Below are positions 13,737 through 21,107 of a stretch of 27,440 nucleotides of DNA, piece by piece. Position numbers and translations under genes: made by a program. The stretch's first letter is position 1. Every line of letters starts with the position of its first letter. The stretch comes from Bacillota bacterium (GTDB lineage Bacteria > Bacillota > Negativicutes > Sporomusales > Sporomusaceae), in NCBI GenBank assembly GCA_023443285.1, contig JAEZVB010000066.1, positions 1 through 27,440 of the forward strand, in the 5' to 3' direction. The notes below the pieces were generated by a model. The model worked only from the letters and a program-made list of their open reading frames with translations. It was not told the DNA's origin and ran no database searches.

Positions 13737-14573
13737 ATGACGGTATCCTGGACAGATATCCAAAGAAAACGATTAACCGAATTGAATGCAACCGAGGCAC
13801 AAAGGCAATTGAGTTTTGCTTCTGTAGAGGAGCGGGAGCAAGTCTTTAAAAAACAAGAAGCCGTCTTAATTAGTGCAGCCAAACTGCGATTGGAGCAATT
13901 GCGGATCGCGAAAAAACGGCCATCACTTAGTTTGCTGGAGACAAAGCTGGTTGAAGCGCTTAACGCTAATGGGTTTGTACAAGTGACAACCCCGATTATT
14001 CTGGCTAAAAATTTACTGGCCAAGATGACCATTGATGAGGAACACGAGTTGTTTTCGCAGGTATTCTGGCTTGATGATAAAAAATGTTTGCGGCCGATGC
14101 TGGCACCAAACCTATATTATATTTCCAAAGATTTAATGCGGTTGTGGGAAAAACCTGTGCGCATTTTTGAGATAGGTTCCTGCTTTCGCAAGGAGTCACA
14201 GGGCAATAATCATTTAAACGAGTTTACCATGCTTAACTTGGTCGAATGGGGTTTGCCGGAGGAAACCCGGCATGAACGTCTGGCTGAGCTGGCTACCATT
14301 GTTATGCAGGCAGCCGGTATTGCCGACTACCATATTGAGCAAACGTCTTCGGTGGTGTATGGCGACACGTTGGATGTTATGGCTGGTGATATTGAATTGG
14401 GTTCAGGAGCTATGGGTCCGCATTTTCTTGATGGCAAATGGGGTATCGCAAGTACCTGGGTAGGCATTGGTTTTGGATTAGAGCGATTAGTCATGGTCAA
14501 AGAAGGCGGACAAAATGTGCGTAGTACCGGTAAAAGCCTGTCATACCTGGATGGGGTTCGGTTAAATATCTGA
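13737..14573 (+). CDS. pylSc: Pyrrolysyl-tRNA synthetase, catalytic domain (PylSc)
   Basis: A 278-aa class II synthetase core that attaches pyrrolysine to pylT. It closely resembles Desulfitobacterium hafniense PylSc: LAKMTI-EH-LFSQVFWLD, KKCLRPMLAPNLY (motif region with the pyrrolysine-binding pocket), RIFEIGSCFRKESQG (motif 2), NEFTMLNL, SSVVYGDTLDVM, SGAMGPHFLD and GIGFGLERLVM (motif 3). The N-terminal tRNA-binding domain found in archaeal PylS is absent and is encoded separately as PylSn at 17741. Among several in-frame starts (GTG 13728, ATG 13731, ATG 13737) the last has the best spacing from AGAGG at 13724. The reading frame is continuous with the upstream gene apart from one TAG. Confidence 0.95.
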   Translation: MTVSWTDIQRKRLTELNATEAQRQLSFASVEEREQVFKKQEAVLISAAKLRLEQLRIAKKRPSLSLLETKLVEALNANGFVQVTTPIILAKNLLAKMTIDEEHELFSQVFWLDDKKCLRPMLAPNLYYISKDLMRLWEKPVRIFEIGSCFRKESQGNNHLNEFTMLNLVEWGLPEETRHERLAELATIVMQAAGIADYHIEQTSSVVYGDTLDVMAGDIELGSGAMGPHFLDGKWGIASTWVGIGFGLERLVMVKEGGQNVRSTGKSLSYLDGVRLNI

Positions 14574-14612
14574 GGACGGCAAGCCGCTGGCCGATAGGGA
14601 GGATGTATTGTT

Positions 14613-15701
14613 ATGGGACAATTAGAAGCGATTATTGATAAAGCTGCCCAGTGTAGGCCGATTGCGCCGCAGGACATATTGTACTTATTGCAGCTTACCC
14701 AACCGGCAGAGCGGGAGCTGTTGTATCAAGCCGCAAGAAACATGCGGCAGAAATTTTTTGACAATAAAGCATTTCTCTATGGCTTTGTTTACTTTTCTAC
14801 CTATTGCCGCAATGACTGTACTTTTTGTTATTATCGCAAGTCCAACAGTCATTGCCAACGTTACCGCAAATCATCCCGCGAGATTGCTGATATTGCCGGT
14901 GCGCTGGCTGAATCGGGTGTGCATTTGATTGATTTAACAATGGGTGAAGACCCGCAGTATTTATCAAATGGCCCTGCTGGTTACCAGCAATTAATTGAGG
15001 TTGTTAGCAAGGTGAAGCAGCAAACCGGCTTGCCCATCATGATATCACCGGGTGTTGTACCCAAAGATATCTTGCGGCAGCTGCATAAGGCCGGAGCCGA
15101 TTGGTATGCCTGTTATCAGGAGACACATAACCGGGAATTATACGGCAGGCTGCGGCTTAATCAGGAGTATGACGAGCGGTGGTCAGTCAAGGTATTTGCC
15201 AAAACAATCGGCATGCTGGTGGAAGAGGGACTGCTTGTTGGCGTTGGTGATTGCGTTCAGGACGCCGTCCATTCTTTACGGGAAATGAGCAAACTTGGTG
15301 CCGATCAGGTTCGGACTATGAGTTTTGTACCACAGCCGGGAACGCCTTTATATAATAGGGCAGCTGTGAATACGCAGTATGAACTCAATGTGATTGCGGT
15401 TATGCGATTGCTGTTCCCTGACAAACTGATTCCGGCGTCACTGGATGTGGAAGGCATTCACGGTTTGAAACAGCGTTTGGACGCCGGTGCCAATGTTGTT
15501 ACTTCGATAATTCCGCCAGATGCCGGATTAGCCGGCGTATCGCAAAGCACCCTGGATATTTCAGAAGGTTACCGGACAGTCCAGGGTGTGACTCCCATCT
15601 TGCAGGCCTGCGGTCTAATGCCTGCTACCCAGCAAGAGTATGCTACGTGGCTTAAAGCGCGGTTGGGCTATGGTCTTAAGGAGGGTGTTGTATGCGAGTA
15701 G
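14613..15701 (+). CDS. pylB: 3-methylornithine synthase, radical SAM (PylB)
   Basis: A 362-aa radical SAM mutase that rearranges L-lysine to (3R)-3-methyl-D-ornithine, the first step of pyrrolysine synthesis. The 4Fe-4S motif CX3CX2C is at C65, C69 and C72 (TYCRNDCTFCYYRKSN). Downstream, DLTMGEDPQYL, YQETHNRELYGRLR, GVGDCVQDAVHSLREM and PASLDVEGIHGLKQRLDAGANVVTSIIPP match PylB. The start has AGGGAGG before it. The last ten bases overlap pylC. The gene ends TAG, and a second in-frame TAG follows two codons later. Confidence 0.94.
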   Translation: MGQLEAIIDKAAQCRPIAPQDILYLLQLTQPAERELLYQAARNMRQKFFDNKAFLYGFVYFSTYCRNDCTFCYYRKSNSHCQRYRKSSREIADIAGALAESGVHLIDLTMGEDPQYLSNGPAGYQQLIEVVSKVKQQTGLPIMISPGVVPKDILRQLHKAGADWYACYQETHNRELYGRLRLNQEYDERWSVKVFAKTIGMLVEEGLLVGVGDCVQDAVHSLREMSKLGADQVRTMSFVPQPGTPLYNRAAVNTQYELNVIAVMRLLFPDKLIPASLDVEGIHGLKQRLDAGANVVTSIIPPDAGLAGVSQSTLDISEGYRTVQGVTPILQACGLMPATQQEYATWLKARLGYGLKEGVVCE

Positions 15702-16879
15702 CAATACTAGGCGGCAAGCTGCAGGGGGTTGAGGCTTGCTATCTTGCCGGCAAAGCGGGCTGGCAAGTGGCTCTTGTCGATAAAAATCCGGCAGCGCCAG
15801 CAGCTAAACTATGTGATGACTTTTATGTTTTTGATCTTATGGATAACGATAAGCTGACTGCCTTATTAAGAAGCGTACAGTTTGTGGTACCAGCCTTGGA
15901 AGACAAGGCTGTGCTTGACAACCTATATCAATGCGCAAATCGAGTGGGGGTAAAGGTGGTCTATGATAAGCAGGCTTATGCGCTTTCGGCTTCCAAACTG
16001 GCATCAGATACATTGTTTGCAAAAATGCAGGTGCCTGCCCCTAAGCCCTGGCCCTTGTGTCAATTCCCGGTAACGGTAAAACCGTCAGGCGCCAGTGGTA
16101 GCGAAGATGTGTTTTTGGTCAGCAATCGTCAGGAACTAGAAGCCTTGCGGCAACAATTAGGTGGCTTTGAAGGCTGGGTGGTTCAGGAGTTTCTGGAGGG
16201 GCCGTCGTACTCAGTTGAGGTTGTGGGCTGTAATGGCGAGTATCGTGCGCTGCAGGTTACTGAGCTTGCCATGGACGATGTGTATGACTGCAAACGGGTT
16301 TTGGCTCCGGCAATGTTGCCGACAGATAAAGAGCAAGATTTTTGTGAAATTGCCTTGGCGTTGGCCGGCAGGCTGCAGTTAGAGGGGATTATGGATGTGG
16401 AAGCCATCTATCATGACGGGCTATTTAAAGTATTAGAAATTGACGCCAGACTGCCAAGTCAAACCCTGACAGCAGTATATAATTCTACCGGGATAAACGC
16501 CTTGGAAGCTTTATGGTTCGGGCTAAATCCAACGGACAGAAAAAATCGCAACAAAACGGCGTGCGGTGTAATTTACGAGCATATCAAGGTAACGCCGGAG
16601 CGAATCGAGGTTTGCGGCGAACATATTATGGCCGCTGCCGGACACCTGTATTTATACCATGATTTTTTTGGCGCCACAGAAGCTTTATCCAACTATCAAC
16701 CAGGCCAGCAGGAATGGGTGGCCACGCTGATTATTACCGGTGAAGACCGAGCGCAGGCCTGGCGGCGGCGTACCAGCGTTATTCAGGCAATTATGAAACA
16801 TACCGGGGTAAGCCGCTATCAGGATACAGAGCCACCGCTGCCTGGTCGGCAGGCAGTGGGGATAGAAGAAGCTGTATAA
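15692..16879 (+). CDS. pylC: 3-methylornithine--L-lysine ligase (PylC)
   Basis: A 395-aa ATP-grasp ligase joining 3-methyl-D-ornithine to the epsilon-amine of L-lysine. An N-terminal Rossmann-like part (VAILGGKLQGVEACYLAGKAGW) is followed by the ATP-grasp core: PVTVKPSGASGSEDV, WVVQEFLEGPSYSVEVVG, and IMDVEAIYHDGLFKVLEIDARLPSQTLTAVYNSTGIN, whose acidic residues bind Mg-ATP. It overlaps pylB by ten bases and has a strong AAGGAGGGTG site inside the end of pylB, indicating coupled translation. Confidence 0.94.
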   Translation: MRVAILGGKLQGVEACYLAGKAGWQVALVDKNPAAPAAKLCDDFYVFDLMDNDKLTALLRSVQFVVPALEDKAVLDNLYQCANRVGVKVVYDKQAYALSASKLASDTLFAKMQVPAPKPWPLCQFPVTVKPSGASGSEDVFLVSNRQELEALRQQLGGFEGWVVQEFLEGPSYSVEVVGCNGEYRALQVTELAMDDVYDCKRVLAPAMLPTDKEQDFCEIALALAGRLQLEGIMDVEAIYHDGLFKVLEIDARLPSQTLTAVYNSTGINALEALWFGLNPTDRKNRNKTACGVIYEHIKVTPERIEVCGEHIMAAAGHLYLYHDFFGATEALSNYQPGQQEWVATLIITGEDRAQAWRRRTSVIQAIMKHTGVSRYQDTEPPLPGRQAVGIEEAV

Positions 16880-16903
16880 TCAATAGCCACAGGGGGTGAG
16901 AAG

Positions 16904-17719
16904 GTGACAAGACTGCGGGAAGAGGATATTTACTCAGTTGGTGAGCACTTGCATAATTATGACTTGCAGTTACTTCGAAGTACCGGGCGGGGGTTAGCAG
17001 GGATTGCCGCCCACTCCCTCGGCAAAGTACCGGAGGATTTTGCCGGTATTCGCCAGTCGGTTTCTATAGGGATTGTTCCGATTGCGTACGGGCAAGGCAT
17101 CATTAACGGTTTTTCAGAAACTGTGAAGGCCATTATCTCCTTTTTAGGGTTTTCCGCTTTTGTTACTACCGAGCCTAATCTTGGTGGTTTGGCTGAGGCT
17201 ATCAGCGCCGGGGCAAAAATTATCTTTTTAGCAGATGATGACAAATTTGTTGCTCTCAATGTAGCAAGTGGTAAGGTGAGTGATAACGGCGAGGCCACCG
17301 GCCGTGGGTATGCCGCCGCCCTGGAGCTTATGGCCGGCAAACTTAAGGGCAACAAGGTACTGATTATCGGGGCAGGGCCGGTTGGCTGTGGGGCTGCTTG
17401 CTACCTAGCGGCGCAGGGAGCCAAGGTATTTGTTCATGATTGTGATATGAGTAAAATTGCTCAGCTTAAGCAGCTTGTACCAGCTATTCAAGCTACCAAG
17501 CCGGAAGCAGCCTTGGTGGACTGCGATTTAGTACTTGAAGCTACTCCGGCGCAAAACACCATCACAAAACAATATATTACTGCCGACACTCGCGTAGCCG
17601 CTCCCGGAATTCCGCTGGGACTTAACCCGGAGTGCCGCGAATTGCTGGCAGATAAACTGATTCATGACGTCTTGGAAATCGGCGTAGCTACCATGTTGTT
17701 TACCGTAGTAAGCGAGTAA
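16904..17719 (+). CDS. pylD: Pyrrolysine synthase dehydrogenase (PylD)
   Basis: A 271-aa NAD-dependent enzyme that oxidises L-lysyl-epsilon-N-3-methyl-ornithine, leading to ring closure and pyrrolysine. The N-terminal half (DLQLLRSTGRGLAGIAAHSLG, TTEPNLGGLAEAISAGAKIIFLADD, NGEATGRGYAAALELM) forms the substrate side; the C-terminal Rossmann domain has VLIIGAGPVGCGAACYLAAQ and the acidic residue pair after FVHDCD. The start is GTG, with a GGGGGTGAG site upstream. The gap after pylC is 24 nt. Confidence 0.93.
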   Translation: MTRLREEDIYSVGEHLHNYDLQLLRSTGRGLAGIAAHSLGKVPEDFAGIRQSVSIGIVPIAYGQGIINGFSETVKAIISFLGFSAFVTTEPNLGGLAEAISAGAKIIFLADDDKFVALNVASGKVSDNGEATGRGYAAALELMAGKLKGNKVLIIGAGPVGCGAACYLAAQGAKVFVHDCDMSKIAQLKQLVPAIQATKPEAALVDCDLVLEATPAQNTITKQYITADTRVAAPGIPLGLNPECRELLADKLIHDVLEIGVATMLFTVVSE

Positions 17720-17740
17720 TACCAAAGGGAGGGATTTGTC

Positions 17741-18103
17741 ATGGCTGCCAAAAACGCGGTTGCGCTTGTTAGCGAGACTTTACCGGAAACGGTAAACAAA
17801 AAGAAAAAATATTACCGGAAGAATGTCGAGTTTTTTAAACTGATCGAAAAGATTAAACTATGGCCGTCGCGTTCCGGTATGCTGCATGGCATCAAGTCCA
17901 TTAAGATTACCGGTGATATTGCTGAGATTGTTACCCATTGTGATGAGAAATTCATTGTCTGGAATTCGCGAACAAGCAGGGCGGCTCGCTGGCTGCGCAA
18001 TAAATGGTGTGTTTGTGCCTGCAAAAAATGCAAGATACCAGACTGGAAGATTCAAAAATATACAAGCACCATGATGACACAAAAATGGGGTTCTACGTTA
18101 TAA
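17741..18103 (+). CDS. pylSn: Pyrrolysyl-tRNA synthetase N-terminal domain protein (PylSn)
   Basis: A 120-aa basic protein matching PylSn, the separate tRNA-Pyl-binding domain of bacterial PylS. After a variable start (1-25) come KKKKYYRKNVEFFKLIEKIKLWPSR, GMLHGIKSIKI, GDIAEIVTHCDEKFIVWNSRTSRAARWLRNKW and CACKKCKIPDWKIQKYTSTMM. Zinc-ligand candidates include the Cys/His set near CACKKC. It binds the small D/T-arm core of pylT and raises affinity of PylSc in trans. AAGGGAGGG precedes the ATG and the gap after pylD is 21 nt, completing the pylSc-B-C-D-Sn order. Confidence 0.94.
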   Translation: MAAKNAVALVSETLPETVNKKKKYYRKNVEFFKLIEKIKLWPSRSGMLHGIKSIKITGDIAEIVTHCDEKFIVWNSRTSRAARWLRNKWCVCACKKCKIPDWKIQKYTSTMMTQKWGSTL

Positions 18104-18139
18104 GTGCAGCACAATTATTAAATTTGGGGAGATGAGAGT

Positions 18140-19492
18140 ATGAATGGCAAAGAGCGTGTATTAAAGACCTTGAGTTTTGAACCTGTAGACAGAACACCTT
18201 GGGTTCCCTATGCCGGTGTTCAGACTGCAAACTTAATCGGGGTGGATGCTGAGACCTATTTAAAGGACGCTGACAATATTGTAAAAGGAATCCTGAAGGC
18301 TTATGAATTGTATCAGCCAGATGGGTTGCCAATCGTGTTTGATGTACAAATGGAGGCTGAAGCCCTGGGTTGTACACTCAAATGGTCTAAAGACAATCCG
18401 CCGGCCGTAGACGTCCATGTATTAGAACATAAGGAACTGTCTGAACTAAAACTACCTACCGAGAAAGACGGTCGTTATCCTATCGCTCTGGAAGCCGCCC
18501 GCCGGTTGGTAGCCGAACTGGGTGATAAAGTTGCCCTCTATGCCCTCATTTGCGGGCCGTTTACGCTGGCATTGCATCTTAAAGGCACGGCACTTTTTTC
18601 CGATATGATCAAGCGGCATGAAAAGGTTGATGAGGTAATGAACTTTTGTACGCAGGTTTGTAAAGACTTGTCTAAGATGTACGCCGCAACCGGGGTTGAT
18701 ATCATCGCTGTTGTCGATCCAATGACCTCGCAAATTGCGCCCAAGCAGTTTGAAAGATTTGTTAAGCCTGCTACCATCGAATTGAATCGTTATGTAAAAT
18801 CGCTGGGACTGAAGGTAACAAGCTTTTGCTGCGGCGATGCTACCAAAAATATCGAGCTTATGTGCCAAACTGAAACAGACGGCATTGCTTTTGACGAGAA
18901 CGTTAGTATGGCTTATGCTAAGGATATTGCCACTAAATATAAAGTATCCTATGGCGGAAATCTGCCGTTAACAACAGTAATGATGTTTGGCTCGCCGCTG
19001 GAAAACGTAGAGGAAGCGCGCAAAGAAGTCGAAATTGGGCAGGGTGTAGGTTATATTCTCTCTCCCGGCTGCGATATACCCTTTGATACGCCGATAAACA
19101 ACCTTGTGGCTATTTCCAACTTTATTAACGGTAAAGCATCCTCATTAGAATTGTTAGAATCTGAGCAGCAGTTCCAAGAAGAAGACGAAACCGTATTTGA
19201 AGATGTGGAAATCAAACCAGGACAGGTGTTTATTGAAATAGTAACTTTGGACTCCGAAGGCTGCCCGCCTTGCCAGTATATGTGCGAATCAGTTAAGAAA
19301 GTATTGCCGCATTATAAAGGGCGCCTGACCTGGCGCGAATCACTGGTAAAAACTCGGGCTGGGATCAAGCGAATGGCTACCTTGGGGGTAAAGAATTTGC
19401 CTGCTATGCTTATCAACAATGAAGTTGTGTTTGACAATATTATTCCGTCAGAAAGTGAATTGATTGAGGCCATTGAAAAGCGAATTGGCTAA
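18140..19492 (+). CDS. UroD-family methyltransferase fused to a thioredoxin-like domain
   Basis: A 450-aa protein in two parts. Residues 1-335 are a UroD-fold methyltransferase of the MtbA/MtaA group (NGKERVLKTLSFEPVDRTPWVPYAGV, ICGPFTLALHL, VVDPMTSQIAP, LSPGCDIPFDTPINNL). After an acidic linker (340-357) residues 360-450 form a thioredoxin/glutaredoxin-like domain with CPPC at 375-378 and the cis-Pro NLPAML at 419-424. In the zinc site the HxC motif reads F229-C230-C231-G, so the usual His is missing, while C311 is kept. The fused redox pair may supply or keep reduced a thiol; that is inference. It likely handles methyl transfer beyond the corrinoid, together with or instead of the 12840-13715 protein. 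GGGGAGATGAGAG precedes the ATG. Confidence 0.78.
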   Translation: MNGKERVLKTLSFEPVDRTPWVPYAGVQTANLIGVDAETYLKDADNIVKGILKAYELYQPDGLPIVFDVQMEAEALGCTLKWSKDNPPAVDVHVLEHKELSELKLPTEKDGRYPIALEAARRLVAELGDKVALYALICGPFTLALHLKGTALFSDMIKRHEKVDEVMNFCTQVCKDLSKMYAATGVDIIAVVDPMTSQIAPKQFERFVKPATIELNRYVKSLGLKVTSFCCGDATKNIELMCQTETDGIAFDENVSMAYAKDIATKYKVSYGGNLPLTTVMMFGSPLENVEEARKEVEIGQGVGYILSPGCDIPFDTPINNLVAISNFINGKASSLELLESEQQFQEEDETVFEDVEIKPGQVFIEIVTLDSEGCPPCQYMCESVKKVLPHYKGRLTWRESLVKTRAGIKRMATLGVKNLPAMLINNEVVFDNIIPSESELIEAIEKRIG

Positions 19493-19504
19493 TCAGGCGG
19501 TTTT

Positions 19505-19540
19505 GTACGATAGCCTAGAGCTTGCTCTAGGCTATCGTAC
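19505..19540 (+). repeat. Perfect 16-bp inverted repeat between genes
   Basis: GTACGATAGCCTAGAG (19505-19520) and its exact complement (19525-19540) enclose a CTTG tetraloop. No T tract follows, and the CobW ribosome site begins 11 nt later. It is probably an mRNA-stabilising or partially terminating hairpin that lowers expression of the downstream genes. Confidence 0.7.
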
Positions 19541-19564
19541 GTTAAAGGAATAGGAGGGGTTATG

Positions 19565-20503
19565 ATGGAGCGGCAACCGATAAAACTTTATTTGCTTACA
19601 GGATTTCTGGGAGCAGGCAAGACAACTTTTCTAAAACGTATTATGGATAGCCTGGCTACTCATAAAATCGGTATCTTAATGAATGAATTTGGCAAAATCA
19701 GTGTTGATGGCATGCTGTTGCAAAAAAACGGAGTTGACATTGTGGAAATTAATAATGGTTCTGTATTTTGCAGTTGCCTGAAAGGCGCATTCATTGATGC
19801 CTTGATTGCCTATTCGGAATTGCCGATTGAGTATTTGTTTGTGGAAGCTTCAGGCATGGCTGATCCGTCAAGCATTGAACATATTCTTAACTCGGTGGTA
19901 GGTAAGGTAAAGGGTCAAGAATATGATTATCAGGGAGCTATCTGTGTTGTCGATGCGCTTAACTTTTTGGATCAGGCCGAGGTGCTTGTTGCTCTTGACC
20001 GCCAGGTGGCGGCTAGCAATTTGATCATTATCAATAAGGTGGATTTGGTCGATAACCAGGTTTTGGAACAGGTTGAGCAACACATAGCAAGTATTAATCC
20101 AGCCGTAGAATTGCTCCGAACCAGCCATTGCGAGGTTAATACTGACTTTTTGACCCGCAAATTGAAAAATACAGAGTTTGCTGTTTTTCAGGAAAGCTGT
20201 AATACCCCCGGCAATAGGCCTGTTGCGCATGTTATTAATGCTGAGGGTATTTTTGATAAAGCAGTGTTTGAAGATTTCCTGCAGGCTCTTACACCCTGGA
20301 CTTTACGGATAAAAGGCTTTTTCCACTTGAAAGAAGGCTGGTATCAGGTGGATACTGTGGGGAACCAGCGTGAGCTTAAACCCACAGATATTGAGAGACC
20401 GGCTTCTGAACTTGTTGTTATTTCAGCGAAAGGTTTGCCGGCACTTACAGAGATTTATCAACATTGGGATAAGCGTTTTCCGGAAAAGATATCCTTGCAA
20501 TAA
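19565..20503 (+). CDS. CobW/P47K-family GTP-binding protein
   Basis: A 312-aa G3E GTPase of the CobW/CobW-like metallochaperone family. P-loop GFLGAGKT at 13-20, putative metal site C69-S-C71 (GSVFCSC, a two-Cys version of the usual CXCC), VEASGMADPSS switch region, and NKVD for GTP specificity; a C-terminal CobW_C-like domain follows. Such proteins deliver metals (zinc, cobalt) to client enzymes and are often found beside corrinoid methyltransferases, so supply of zinc to the UroD-type methyltransferases or help with the corrinoid are likely roles, by inference. Tandem ATGs at 19562 and 19565; the second has better spacing from AGGAGGGG at 19552. Confidence 0.82.
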   Translation: MERQPIKLYLLTGFLGAGKTTFLKRIMDSLATHKIGILMNEFGKISVDGMLLQKNGVDIVEINNGSVFCSCLKGAFIDALIAYSELPIEYLFVEASGMADPSSIEHILNSVVGKVKGQEYDYQGAICVVDALNFLDQAEVLVALDRQVAASNLIIINKVDLVDNQVLEQVEQHIASINPAVELLRTSHCEVNTDFLTRKLKNTEFAVFQESCNTPGNRPVAHVINAEGIFDKAVFEDFLQALTPWTLRIKGFFHLKEGWYQVDTVGNQRELKPTDIERPASELVVISAKGLPALTEIYQHWDKRFPEKISLQ

Positions 20504-20518
20504 GGATAATGAGGTAAG

Positions 20519-20971
20519 GTGAAAGAAGTGGTAGTTGTGAGGCAAGCGTCATCGAAAGATATGGACGCTATGATTGAATTACTACGGGCATTGTTCGCGA
20601 TTGAGACTGATTTTGTATTTGATAGCAACAAGCAGCGGGTAGCGTTAGCCCTCTTGCTACAGACCTCAGCTGGCTGTGTCCTGGTGGCAGAACGCGAACA
20701 GCAAGTTATCGGCATGTGCACGGCACAACTGCTTATATCCACCGCGGAAGGCGGAATAAAAGCAGTAATTGAAGATGTAGCTGTTGTCGAAGATTGCCGT
20801 GGGCAGGGTATTGGCAAGAAATTGCTTACAGCCATTGAAAAATGGGCGGTCAGTCAGGGGGCGAAACGTCTGGATTTACTGGCTGACCGGCATAATCATT
20901 TGGCGCTCGGTTTTTATCGGCAGTTAGGTTGGATACAAACTGAACTAGTCGGCTTGCAGAAAAAAACATAA
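20519..20971 (+). CDS. GNAT-family N-acetyltransferase
   Basis: A 150-aa GNAT acetyltransferase. Visible elements are the N-terminal strand-helix VRQASSKDMDAMIELLRALF, the central VLVAEREQQVIGMCTAQLL, and the acetyl-CoA loop in VVEDCRGQGIGKKLLTAIEKWA (Q/RxxGxG/A motif) followed by LDLLADRHNHLALGFYRQLGW. The substrate cannot be predicted. It starts 15 nt after the CobW gene, at GTG 20519 or possibly GTG 20528, both near weak purine-rich sites. Being last before the operon terminator, its link to methylamine metabolism may be loose. Confidence 0.8.
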   Translation: MKEVVVVRQASSKDMDAMIELLRALFAIETDFVFDSNKQRVALALLLQTSAGCVLVAEREQQVIGMCTAQLLISTAEGGIKAVIEDVAVVEDCRGQGIGKKLLTAIEKWAVSQGAKRLDLLADRHNHLALGFYRQLGWIQTELVGLQKKT

Positions 20972-21052
20972 AGCACATATAAAAATGTCAGAGAATAGAA
21001 GGATTATGATTGGATAAAAACATTGCTGGGTCAATAATGGTGTAAAGGTAAA

Positions 21053-21093
21053 ATATGTAAGGAGAGAGAATACCTCTCCTTACATATTTTTTT
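21053..21093 (+). terminator. Strong terminator between the methylamine/pyl cluster and corA
   Basis: A 14-bp perfect stem (21053-21066 with 21074-21087, core GTAAGGAGAG), 7-nt loop and six Ts. It ends only a few bases before the GAGGTG ribosome site of corA, so besides ending the upstream operon it would also stop any corA transcript begun upstream of it, making it a possible corA attenuator. Its arms also contain GGAGAG and CTCTCC, which could mask ribosome-site sequences. Confidence 0.88.
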
Positions 21094-21107
21094 GCGAGGT
21101 GTGAGTT

